Source: Membranipora membranacea
Taxonomy: Eukaryota; Bryozoa; Gymnolaemata; Cheilostomatida; Membraniporidae
DNA length: 64,000 bases
NCBI GenBank assembly: GCA_914767715.1
Contig: OU612071.1
Span: 23,061,681 to 23,125,680 of the forward strand
Reading direction: 5' to 3'
The notes below the pieces were generated by a model. The model searched no databases. It had not been told where the DNA came from and saw only the letters and a list, made by a program, of their open reading frames with translations. The first letter of the stretch is position 1, and every line of letters starts with the position of its first letter. Shown in pieces: positions 1 to 10,329 of the stretch. The position numbers were made by a program, and so were the translations under genes.

Positions 1-3000
1 AATTAATGCTCGTTCCTAGTTAGTTTTGGTATCCATTGTGGTTATTCAGCCATCTCAGCCTACTTTATGTTAGAATGTGTGGCTAAGGACAAGGAAATCA
101 CCAAAAAGTAACAGAAGGACATGCAAATCAGTCTTAGTCTGCATGTTTTTTGTTATTTTGCAGCTCATTTCAGTAGTAAAAATTGCATATAGTAAAGTTT
201 AGCTCATCTGCAGGAGACCTAATGTTAGTCAGCATTAAATGTTGGCAAGGTCAGTAAGTCAATAAAGTGAAGACAGTTGTAGCCAGCAAAAACTTTCCTA
301 TATCATCTTTGCAAATGGAGTATTCAACTCTAGACTACAGGAGGGGAGACCATTATAAAGCCCACCCTATTCTGTTATAACACTTCAATTCATGCGATTG
401 TTTTGATTTCCATTCAGAAATGAAATTTGGAGGTATGAATAAAAATTGAATGGGCATATTTATCGCACAATTCCACATAAGCACATCCCATTCCCATCAA
501 ATACAAACAATTAAAACCGCTCCTCGTTTTTCTCTAAAAGCAGGAGGAATTTGAATGCTGCTAACCCCATTTGAATTTGATATGGCTGATCGCATTACAT
601 TGAGTGGGTTTTTTCTCTATCTATTTGATCTTTAGGTGGAAACAGGTTAAAGTATACTCTGTGCTTTTAGCTAGTGGTGCTTTTGTCGAATAACACTCCC
701 TGGCATTAGACCAAGCCAATAAAGAAAGTGCTTGTCACTTATCTGTACAATCTTCTTTACTCATTGTAGTTTGTATGAATCACAACAGCTCATATGGTAA
801 ATATACAAAAAAAGAACGAAATTGGAATATTTGTTTTCCTCTAGACAAGGAGCCAGGCAAGGAGCCAGGCGAGGAGCCAGGCAAGGCAGATCTTCTTGGC
901 ATTCACAAACTCTGTGAAGACATCGGTCTAAGAATATTGCCCACTCAATTTTGCAGCATACCATGTTTGTGAAAAGATAAACCAACCAACCACTTCTCAT
1001 TACCATTCAGCCCTATAGCCGCAGATAATCATTTAGGAGGGAGAGAGAAGGTTGATAGCTGAACCGCTCGGTAGTGGACAGAGTGGGGTTTTATGCAGAA
1101 ATTAAAGTGCTGTTACTCCAATCAAGGGATGAAATATACATTAGCACAAGGGCAATGCTGAAAGCATTCATCAGTTGAGCACTGTTCTCCTAACGTATTT
1201 ATCAAAATGAATGCTATCAGAAGGTTGGGCTAAAACAGCGTTGTAAACTTATTTTTGTTTTTCAAACATCTGTGGATATTTTCTGTTTCGAATGTATTGC
1301 TACCGACAAAAGGACAATCAATAGTAGGAAGTTTTATTTTAGAGTGTTGACAAAATTAATATAACTTAGATTTTTAATGATATTTTAGCTCAATTGATGA
1401 TAAACGCTGTAAAAAAAGGAAACGCTCCATTTTGCAGTCATAGACGAAAGGTAATTATTCGAGAACGTATAAAACTACAATCAGAAATATAATTGCTTTC
1501 TGTATAGTTTCAACAAATAAATATCATAATAGGTTGGATAATGGAATACAATATGATACTTGAAAATAGTGATTGCCTAGATGGCAATTATTTGAGATTT
1601 CTTCTAAATGAGAAACATCTGTGGCTCTGCACTCCATTCCATTACAAAAAATGGACAGCCCTATGTGTCCACAATCCTCACCAGTTCTTAACTATGCACT
1701 GCCATTTACTCCCAAGCGGAGGTTGGACATGCTATAGGCTGGCCTTTGCTGTCATCCGATCTGGGTAGTTGGAATATCAGTCTTCTAGTGAGAGTCAGGA
1801 ATTAAATGACTGACTCACAGTTGTATGTGGAGGGGTTAGAAAGAACTCTGGCGGCATCATATTCTGGTCAAATCTATACATAGTGATACTTTGTTTCCTT
1901 GTCTATTAAACAGGTGCACTCTTGAGTTTATGTAAGATTCATCATGAAGGTCATGTAATGCCACAATATCCGTTCTCTTCCTGTTTCATGACAATGGGTG
2001 GTTGGTTCAAAAACAGGTACTAGGCCACATGAGCACCTCCATTTCATGAGCTGTGATTCTATTGGCTTGTAAGATATAATGGTTGTAGCATATTCGTACG
2101 TCAAGTGAGACTGTGAACAAAGCTTTGCTCACATTGCACTACTTCTATATTTCTGATTATGGTTTATATATTTTCCTAAAATTATTCTAAGGAGACCTAT
2201 TCTGTAAATCATTCATTGAAAAGAAATAAATGGCAAGCTTTACTCATCTTGTTTGCTTTAAATGGAATTCAGTCTGGCAAGCACTCAATGATAATCAAGT
2301 TACATATTATAGTATAATATAATATTTTATTTATCGATCCAACATGTATATCATGTGATACCCATGAGATTGTGATTTACATAGGATATGCATGAATAGT
2401 TATTTGTGTCTATCAGGTAAATACTTTGTAAGAAAATGACATTAAAGAGGACAGTAATATGTTATCACATTAAAAATTAGCCAAGCATGTTTAACAGTGA
2501 CCTGGTCATCAGATCAGATGTTCTAAATTTGAGTGTTATTTTCTCAGCGAGACAGGAGGAATGTCTTCACTTGAGAGATTGTCGAGGTGGTATAAGGCTG
2601 TTCAAAGTAATGGCTCTCTCTCAATCTTTTACGCATAGCCCGTGCAAAGCCCAGAAATTGTATCCTCTAGGCATGGTATGTCATCTCTGTTTGCTTCTCA
2701 GTGTAGGACTTGATTGTTGGATAGATAATCTAAAGACAGAAGCTTTGGTGGCATTCTAATCAGTCTTTGGCATCTATAATAGCCCAACTAAACTGTGGCT
2801 GAATCCTCATCTACTAATACAAATAGTTTTAGTATAAAAGAAATGAATATTATTCATCTAACTCCTCACTAGAGGTAAGACTAACCTATCTGTTTATTTC
2901 ACTGTTACACATTTTGTTTCATTTTCATTTACTCATTTATTTTTCATTTTATTGTTTCATTTTCATCCGTAATTATATTGAATAATGGTGGTCCTGCTTG

Positions 3001-3406
3001 ATTTGGACTTTTTTCTGGGGTAGTTTACAACATGCCCTGTTATTGACAATCTTTGAGTGAGCGATGGGCAGAACAATGAATAACAATTTCATGTTTAAAG
3101 TCTCATAGATTACAGACAAATACTCAGAGGTATAAATTAGAAGATCTCTGACCTTTTCAGATCAATCTTTCATATATCAGGATATATGATGGATAGTTAT
3201 AGGGGAGGCAGAAAGGTAATTACAGTGGCCTAAAAACACTGTAATTGAATAATCTATGTCATATCAGTCCTTCTATCAATTTGCTAATTATGCGCTTCAA
3301 ATTGCTCGGGAAGGAGGAAGGAGGAGGATGCTTCAGACTGGCGTCAGACCTTTGCTTCCCCTACCATTTTTTCAGAACTACGGCCCAGCTAACATATTTC
3401 ATACAG
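1..3406. other. Gene-poor unique sequence
   Basis: AT-rich sequence in which I recognise no gene, RNA or transposon. Short open frames (for example 1541-1768 and 2487-2759, plus strand) have no domain, splice context or composition that sets them apart from chance. The upstream exons and promoter of the lectin-type gene that starts at about 3.4 kb should lie here, but I could not identify them. The only structured feature is a 12-bp minisatellite at 846-884. Confidence 0.5.
846..884. repeat. 12-bp minisatellite, about 3 units
   Basis: Three near-identical copies of the dodecamer CAAGGAGCCAGG lie in tandem; the second begins CAAGG and the third CGAGG. They account for the short Pro/Glu/Gly-rich and Cys/Leu/Ala-rich open frames that overlap here on the two strands, so those frames are not called. 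Confidence 0.8.
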
Positions 3407-5095
3407 AAAATCAATATTCCTGAGTCATGAAGAATTTGAAATATATAGAGTTGATCATTATTTTGATGTTCTCAGTTTCTCTAGACCATCCAAACATGGA
3501 GAGATTAATTTTTATTATAACCATGTTCATAGTTTCACGGGTGAAACCGAAACAACAAACAAATTGTCTTCGTTTGAGGTTTTTAGGGTTGACAACACAC
3601 CGCAAAAGTTGAAGTTCACATTTTCAGGAATTCGGTGCGCAGTAGCTTGCCTTGTCAGTGCTGGATGTCAGGGATTCAGCCTTGCATCGCAGATAGATGA
3701 TACAGATATGAATTGTTTCATGTATGATCGGTTGACCCCTGGTGGAGGAGATGTACAAGCATTTGCCACTAGATCATCTGGAAACGTGACATTGGCCCTG
3801 ATAGTGAGCATGTTCGATTTTCCTATAAACATGCTGTGTAATATTGAATTTTTTATTCACTGAGAAAGTTTTTCAAACGTAAATTAGTCACAATCAGAAG
3901 TAGGAATTGGAGAATGTGACGTCTGTCTGCAGTTGATGCACGCTCAGTACCACACATACACAACTACTTTCATTACTGTTGATGCCATTTAATTCAGGAA
4001 AAGAACTGTTTTAGATGATATTGTTACTGCAGAGATATGAAGTATTCACGATCATTATCCTGGGCTGAACGCAATAGATGGAATCTATGATACAAACTAT
4101 CACTCAATGGCTCATGCTGATATAGAGGCTTCTCCTTGGCTACAGGTCAATCTGCAGAAGCCAACTTCGGTTAGAGGAGTAAAGATATGGAATCATTTAA
4201 TTGTAGGCAAACCAGGTATTATAACTGATTGAATGGTGTGTGACAATTTTTGCTCCAAATCCGCAGATGACATATCATAATCCACAAGTGCCCTATCTGT
4301 TGTTAATTGTTAAGCCTCACTGAAGCTGAGGCATAACAAATAGTTTGTTAATATTTGTAGAAGATGTAAAGGTAAAGGGGCTAGCCAGGCTTTCAATAAT
4401 GTCATATTTAAAATAACAACCGACTCATATGTACAAACTATCTTGCTGAAATGATAAGACCTGAAAACACAGCCTAAACTTCTGCTACAAATCAGAGAAG
4501 TTTGTGCTCATTGAATGATTTAAAATGATTGATTGGGTCTTTCTTCTCAGAACTATCACCTAATTGGAAAATAGTTTGCAAATACTGATTGGCAAAACAG
4601 GGTAGAAACCAATGATACTAATAGATAATTACATTTTTAATGTAATTTTACATCACAACATGCATTGACAGTCAGTTTGTGGGAATATTTTCCAATTCTG
4701 AGATTGAAAGCTTATCTTTGAGCAATACAGAATTCAATGAGCACAAATTTTCCTGAGTGACAGCATAAGTTTGAAAATAATTTAAATCCAAACACAACTA
4801 ACCATAAGAAACTTTAGAACTTTGTTTAATAGAAATGACAGTAAATCAGTTGATCAATTCTATTTAAGATGTTGAACTGAGGTTACAGAATGTGTTGGTA
4901 TCAGTGGCTGCGACCAGGAATGATGAAAGATTCAGAGAGCGTTTTTTTGAATCAGCATGCCCATACTCTCCAGGAGTTCAGCCTGCTGTACGTCTACATC
5001 TGTGGTATAAAGCCATTAATGGTAAACATGTGAGAATCACAGCTGTTAATGTAAACGGGAGCCTCAATTTGTGGGAGATTGAGGTTCATGTCTAG
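3407..5095 (+). CDS. PAN-like plus F5/8 type C (fucolectin-like) secreted protein, partial gene model
   Basis: Three exons are visible. The first, 3407-3803, follows an acceptor ending ATACAG and is open to a GTGAGC donor. Its second half has a PAN/apple-like cysteine pattern (CAVACLVSAGCQGFSL, later NCFMYD). The second, from about 4043 to 4215, carries the F5/8C/fucolectin signature AIDGIYDTNY, then PWLQVNLQKP and VRGVKIWNH. The third, 4869-5095, reads DVELRLQNVLVSVAA and ends NGKHVRITAVNVNGSLNLWEIEVHV in two adjoining blocks, like the final strand of fucolectin domains, followed by TAG. Exons two and three match in phase (1). The junction between exons one and two does not resolve: the phases disagree, and an upstream acceptor at 4032 would put TGA (4038-4040) in frame. 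The start codon and signal peptide are not seen. Proteins of this kind bind carbohydrate outside the cell; that function is inferred from family membership. The gene may be intact with unrecognised exons, or decaying. Confidence 0.6.
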
Positions 5096-6034
5096 TTAAT
5101 TGTAAAATATTTGTACTTAATAATTCCTCATTCTAGTAATGTGATTATGATCTTATTTGTGGCTACTTTAGGCGTTGGATTTTTCAACAATACTGTAATT
5201 ATATGCTGAGAAGATGTTACAATGAGAAAAAAGATAATAGTGGAATTAGTGCCTGAAATTGACCATATACATACTAACTGAACTCTTGAGCTGACTCGCT
5301 AAAAACTTCTGTCAGACAATATCCAGGAGAGAAAACAAAGTCTTTGATTCACCACTGGGCATTGTAATTTAATCCATATAACAGTATTCAGCATTCAGCT
5401 TAGTTCCATATGTCATTTATTGATGTTAGTGTAATCATATTATTATGCTGATCGAGATTGTCTTCAATATGGAATACAAGTTGATAAATAAATGTTGTTT
5501 TAATCAAAGAACTCATTGTTATATATACCTAATATATACTTTATTGATACCATCAAATGGATAGAGACAAATATAAATTGTGAAATGCTGAAAATGAAGA
5601 TAGGAATCAAATAAACTTGAAACAAATTTGTCAGGGACTTCCAACCAGTCGAGTCTACACAAGACCAAGCAATTGCTTCTCAACAAATCACCAGAAGTAT
5701 GTGGTGGACATTTTAATCATGCCCAATCCTGTCCCTCTCTAGCTCTTGTCCGTCCATGTCATTCTGTTTGGCAACATGGGAAAATTTTCCTGTCCATCTT
5801 TCCATGTCCTTTCAATACCTCTCATTTTCTTTACAGTTAACTCCAATTTAAGGTGTGTCCACAAACACTGTATGGTGGAGATTGAATTGCTTTTCTAGCT
5901 CACGCTATAAGTTTGACCCTCTCTCTGCGGCACTAAGTCCTATATGTTAGATATTTCTATTCGAACTGAGCACTTTGATATCATTGCAATGAAATCTTTG
6001 GGAGCAATATCCAAGTTCCGACCTGGAATACCAA
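5096..6034. other. 3' flank of the lectin-type gene
   Basis: No gene is recognised. An AATAAA at about 5487-5492 could serve as polyadenylation signal for the lectin-type gene. The open frame at 5628-5840 has no recognisable domain. Confidence 0.4.
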
Positions 6035-6069
6035 GGGACCGGTTTCAATTAGCTCATAACGACGGTCGC
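6035..6069 (+). repeat. Left terminal inverted repeat of the Harbinger element
   Basis: The first 18 bases are exactly complementary to the right end at 12522-12539. The next 17 pair imperfectly; GACGGTCGC here corresponds to GCGACC there. A further block at 6094-6123 (GTTGCTAACCGTAA then TGACTGT) is a direct match to the subterminal part of the right end, so the left end may hold a partial duplicate of the right one. Confidence 0.7.
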
Positions 6070-6893
6070 TAGGGGTTTGTCACTTGTTGAGCTGTTGCTA
6101 ACCGTAATGACTGTCTCAATTATAATGGACGGCAGTGATTGACCACCGATTTTGTGACTCAGTCGCACAAATTAAGAGCTACTGAGAGGGGCTTTTAAAA
6201 CCAATTCTGTCGCTCACAAGAGTATAATCAATAAAATATTATTTTTCTACCCAACTCTGTACAGTATTATGCAAGTTGAATACAAAGCAATACAGTTCTT
6301 CATATAATAGAAGATGATACACATGTATCCATGATTATTTGCTGATATTACAGTCCTGTGAGCACATACACAGACAAAGATATAATTGTCTGCCCCTTAG
6401 GAACCACCCAAATTCAGCCATTGCTTAAAATCCGGGTGTTTATGTGTCGTCTGCATTCTGCACCAGTTAGACACAGAAAGCACACGATGTCATTTCCAAT
6501 GTCACAGCAAGTGGCCTCCACCAGCCAAGTTGTTGCAGTGAGTGTGTGTAAATAATGCATAATTGATGTTACTTAGTTGGATGTAGGTACAGACAGGTGA
6601 AGATTGATTCTATTACAGTTCATGGTTCAGTGGCTATAGGAATTCCCAACTCTCTTTTACCACCTCATAGGGCAATCATTAGCAGTTTTGTAGTGAAGAA
6701 TATATTTTTTAAGGGATTCCAACCTATTGGTGGTCTCATTAGATGATCAAATTGCAGTCAATTACCATTAATAGACCATCAAGAAACCCATCTGACAAGG
6801 AGTTAGAGACAACTCCTTGATCAGACCATATATACTTTTTATTGGCATCAAAAGTCATCTCATTCGAAATGTTTTGCACTCAGTGCAAGAAAA

Positions 6894-7307
6894 CAATTTA
6901 TAGAGTCATGAGTCCATACTAGATTTATCCATATGGCTGTGTGGAGTTGCCCTTCTCCACTGTCGGAGTGGGGCAACTCAAAACGCAGGCAAGTGGGTCA
7001 TACTTGATCTGGTCTATACAGTCTGGTATACCAAACACTGCGGTGAGCTGATCTGAATACCAGATGTTATATTCTAATGTAATCGATGAACAAGATGACC
7101 TTTACCTTTGCTGTTGCCAAAAGTGGCACGGTACCGGCTGCAGACACCCTGTGCCAGTCCTGCCTTCATCTCCTCGCTACATTTCTTTGCTCGAGGCTTT
7201 TTTAGTGGAGTCTTTAAAACAAACTACTAGTGTGATATTGAAGCTTATCACAACACAATATCCCATACCGACTCAACCTAACCTTGTTAAAAGTGCTAAA
7301 AATGTTG
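6894..7307 (+). repeat. Left arm of a 1-kb palindrome (414 bp)
   Basis: This segment is the reverse complement of 7523-7936 over its whole 414 bp with only scattered mismatches. The spacer is 7308-7522. The arm contains an antisense copy of the first recognised Myb exon and its flanking intron, so the inversion-duplication happened after the element already carried the gene. Confidence 0.9.
7106..7211 (-). pseudogene. Inverted duplicate of the first recognised Myb/SANT exon
   Basis: This is the mirror copy of exon 7619-7724, inside the left palindrome arm and on the minus strand. It still has acceptor-like and donor sequences and an open frame. Three residues differ from the sense copy (F to C in KKFSEEM, A to G in MKAALAQ, L to F in RATLGNS). 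No following exon lies in its direction of reading, so it cannot encode a complete Myb domain. Confidence 0.75.
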
Positions 7308-7522
7308 AATCCATCGAGGTGCTAATGAGATCTAGGATGATGTTCTCCACTTTTAATCCATCTCGATTGGATGTATACCTTTAATATCATGGTGGAAAAA
7401 TGCTCAAATATAGAATCGTGGCAATAACTCTATACGAAGCAGAATGCGAGGTGCAGAAATCATGCATTTTGAGCCTACATAAAATTCTGATTGCGAGTGG
7501 TGTACCTTTCTGTTAAAAAAAA

Positions 7523-7936
7523 CAACATTTTTAGCACTTTTAACAAGGTTAGGTTGAGTCGGTATGGGATATTGTGTTGTGATAAGCTTCAATATCACAC
7601 TAGTATTTTGTTTTAAAGACTCCACTAAAAAAGCCTCGAGCAAAGAAATTTAGCGAGGAGATGAAGGCAGCACTGGCACAGGGTGTCTGCAGCCGGTACC
7701 GTGCCACTTTAGGCAACAGCAAAGGTAAAGATCATCTTGTTCATCGATTACATTAGAATATAACATCTGGTATTCAGATCAGCTCACCGCAGTGTTTGGT
7801 TTACTAGACTGTATAGACCAGATCAAGTATGACCCACTTGCCTGCGTTTTGAGTTGCCCCACTCCGACAGTGGAGAAGGGCAACTCCACACAGCCATATG
7901 GATAAATCTAGTATGGACTCATGACTCTATAAATTG
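7523..7936 (-). repeat. Right arm of a 1-kb palindrome (414 bp)
   Basis: This is the partner of 6894-7307. It carries the sense copy of the first recognised Myb exon (7619-7724) and ends 27 bp before the next Myb exon. Transcription across both arms would give RNA with a 414-bp double-stranded stem and a loop of about 215 nt. Confidence 0.9.
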
Positions 7937-8241
7937 ATACGTTACTCCCTGTTATGAATTTAGGGATCGATGGGGACCAGCAGCGACAGTCTGCATGGGC
8001 TGCGGTTCTACAGGAGATTGAATCCGTCAGGGCGGATGTTCGGAGGACTCTGATGGAAATGAAGGACCAGTGGAAACATTTGAAATCAAAGGCAAAGCTG
8101 GCAGCAGTGGATCGAAGAAGACTTCTAAACAGAACTGGCGGTGGGCCGGCACCACCTGACCTGGCGCCTATCCATGAGCTGATTGTAGCTGCAGTCGCAG
8201 ATGAAGGAATTCTGGGACTGAGTGGAGTTGACACTGGGTAA
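7619..8241 (+). CDS. Harbinger Myb/SANT-like DNA-binding protein (two exons seen)
   Basis: Exon 7619-7724 follows the acceptor TTTTGTTTTAAAG and encodes KTPLKKPRAKKFSEEMKAAL and then QGVCSRYRATLGNSKG. It ends at a GTAAAG donor in phase 1. Exon 7964 onward follows AATTTAG in the matching phase and continues GIDGDQQRQSAWAAVLQEIE, then VRRTLMEMKDQWKHLKSKAK and TGGGPAPPDL. This is the Myb/SANT-like domain of PIF/Harbinger accessory proteins: tryptophans at helix positions, the QWKHLKSKAK helix, then a Gly/Pro-rich tail. The protein binds subterminal element DNA with the transposase and acts in the nucleus. No start codon was found; an upstream exon is needed. The 3' end is ambiguous. Either TAA at 8239-8241 ends the protein after GVDTG, or GT at 8238 is a donor that joins exon 8404 in the matching phase and fuses the protein to the transposase. 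Confidence 0.75.
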
Positions 8242-9171
8242 GACCGTTATGTCATAAGTTATAAGTCATAAGTTAAATTGTATTCAAATAATTTCATAAT
8301 AATTTCATCAACTTCAATAATGATCGATGATCAATTTACATATTACATAAAAAGTGGCACAAAACATTGCTATTTATACACATAATTATCTCCTTAATTA
8401 CAGGGAAGGAGATAGGGATGGAGATAGGGAGGTAGGGAGGGGGAGGGATGTGGGTCTCCCTCTAATTTACCTTTACCGAGAGATTCAGAGACATAACCCT
8501 GCTCCGAGACTATTCAGGGAGCGAGTGGATGACTTGGATAAAGTTAGCGGCGCTGAGTTTTTTCAACACACAAGGTTGTATCCAGATCACTACAGAGAGC
8601 TTCATAATATGCTTTTACCCCATATTTCTCCGAGAGTACCGACGAACAATACCATCCCATCTAACGGCTGCAAGGAGCGTTATTGTATATGGCGTCAGGT
8701 GACAACCTCCAATCATCTGGAAAAGCACACGGTGTCTCAACAGCTTCCGCATCCCGTCACCTGACGTCAACTGTGGATGCGATAATGGCAGAGGTGGGTT
8801 GAAGTTAATAAACATAACCTGTAAACAAATTTAATGCAAGAATTCAGACAAAATGTACCAAAAAACTCTAATACTGAACATAAGGTCGATGCAGAGATTA
8901 ATAAGCTTAATTAGATCAAGTCAATTAAAATACTTTCTTATTAGAATAGTGAGTTTCACGATCAAAAAGCTCAAGAATTCGAATCAGTCTTAGCACGCTC
9001 ATAATCCCACAACAGGGGTAAAGTTCAAACACTCAAACTTCTGCTATTTATATCAAGTGCTCTAATCATATTTCTAGATTGATTGATTGATTCATCTGCA
9101 ATCCAGACAGGATTGAACAACAGATTATTAAACGGGGACTATTTGACATAGCTGGTTTCCCAGGAGCTATT

Positions 9172-10329
9172 CTGCCCTCTGCTGGTAAAAAAGCTTTATC
9201 AGCATTAATTTTTAATTTTTCCTCAGCCGTGTCATATTTCTCATGCAATCTTATCCAAAATCTCCACGTTTGATAATTAGCCAAACATCATAGATGTTAT
9301 CTAACAAAAAGTTGTGTTTGCTCATTAGGCTTAGCACTAATCCCTTAAATTGTGTTATGTCTGCACAATTCACAACAATCAAACCTTGCCTTCTGCACTG
9401 AAAAGGCGTTATCAGCTGATAATGTGTTTCTCCAGCAGTTTACAATGCCTGAGCGTTACGTATTTGCACAGTGAAAAGCGTTACCTTCTCGGTGCATCAT
9501 TTTTCTGCCATATAAATCAGTTAGTTGAACTCAAAGCTCATCATTTGAGCACTAGAGCACAGTAAATTTACTTCATGATGGAAAACGTTAACAACCCTGC
9601 AAAAAAACGCCGACTCTCTCTTGAGGATAAACTGAGACATGAGCGTGAAAAGCATCCTCTCAAGGAACCTTGTACAGATTGTCCGAGGAATTGCCAGGCT
9701 CAAATAAACCAGATGAGAAGGATACAGATATATCTCCAGTATTGGAATACAAGCTACAAAGGTCGAAAGAGTTTCTTGCACATGATGGTGCACAGACATG
9801 ATGCTAATACCAAAAGATTTTCTTCCAGGCAGCGCGCTGTAAGTATAATTTTAGCTGGGACAGCGATTAATAAAATTACACTCATTACCTCGTTTTGGCT
9901 CAGTAAGTTGTATGACAATTAGGAAGATCATAGATACAGTTATTGAGAATTAATTTTTTCAATATAATTGGCCATGTAAAGTGAAAATATAAAGTTTAAT
10001 AATTCAATTAATATAGGATTTTCAGGGTAAGGAAAATTTCTACTGGAATTAAACTTGAGCCATAAGTAACAAACTTTTTATTTCCTCTGTTTTCCAGGTT
10101 TACTACAGCTACCGCCTGACCGATGCTGATGGCAGAGAATGTGTGGTGTGCAAGAAGTTTTTCATGCATACAATCGGACTGAACATCAACTATCATGTAG
10201 TGATGAATGCAAAGGCTAACCCTTCTCTTCTTGCACCTGTACCTGACCAAAGAGGACGCAAAAAGTTGGACATTAACTTATTACACGAAGGGATCGATGC
10301 TCATATTATATATATATATATATATTATT
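9172..10329 (+). mobile_element. Nested insertion inside the Harbinger transposase exon
   Basis: The transposase motif FPGAI (ending at 9171) and the motif GLIDGTH (starting at 10330) are contiguous in the family but lie 1,158 bp apart here. The tetramer TATT is present at both breakpoints (9168-9171 and 10326-10329), as a short target-site duplication would be. The insert starts CTGCCCTCTGCTGG, ends in a (TA)n run, and carries a two-exon gene fragment in the same orientation. The class of the insert is unknown. No terminal inverted repeat was found, and an intron is retained, which argues against a processed mRNA. Confidence 0.6.
9575..10307 (+). pseudogene. Fragment of a CxxC / VCKKFF-type transposon-associated protein
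   Basis: Exon one, 9575-9838, starts with ATG and encodes a basic N-terminus (NPAKKRRLSLEDKLRHEREK), a cysteine cluster (CTDCPRNCQAQI) and an R-x3-YLQYWN stretch. A GTAAGT donor and a TTTTCCAG acceptor in the same phase lead to exon two at 10098, with YSYRLTDADGRECVVCKKFF, MHTIGLN and PVPDQRGRKK. Similar N-terminal regions with these spaced motifs are common in multicopy proteins of cnidarian and insect genomes and are thought to belong to a transposase family; that is recalled and I cannot name the family with confidence. The frame runs into the (TA)n tract and the catalytic part is missing, so this is a truncated copy. Confidence 0.6.

Noticed and set aside
3427-3612. Small hydrophobic open frame from ATG
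   Set aside because: It overlaps, in another phase, the frame that encodes the PAN-like region, and would lose the cysteine pattern.
7404-7643. Minus frame partly repeating the plus frame 7064-7384
   Set aside because: Both are antisense shadows of the two copies of the first recognised Myb exon in the palindrome.
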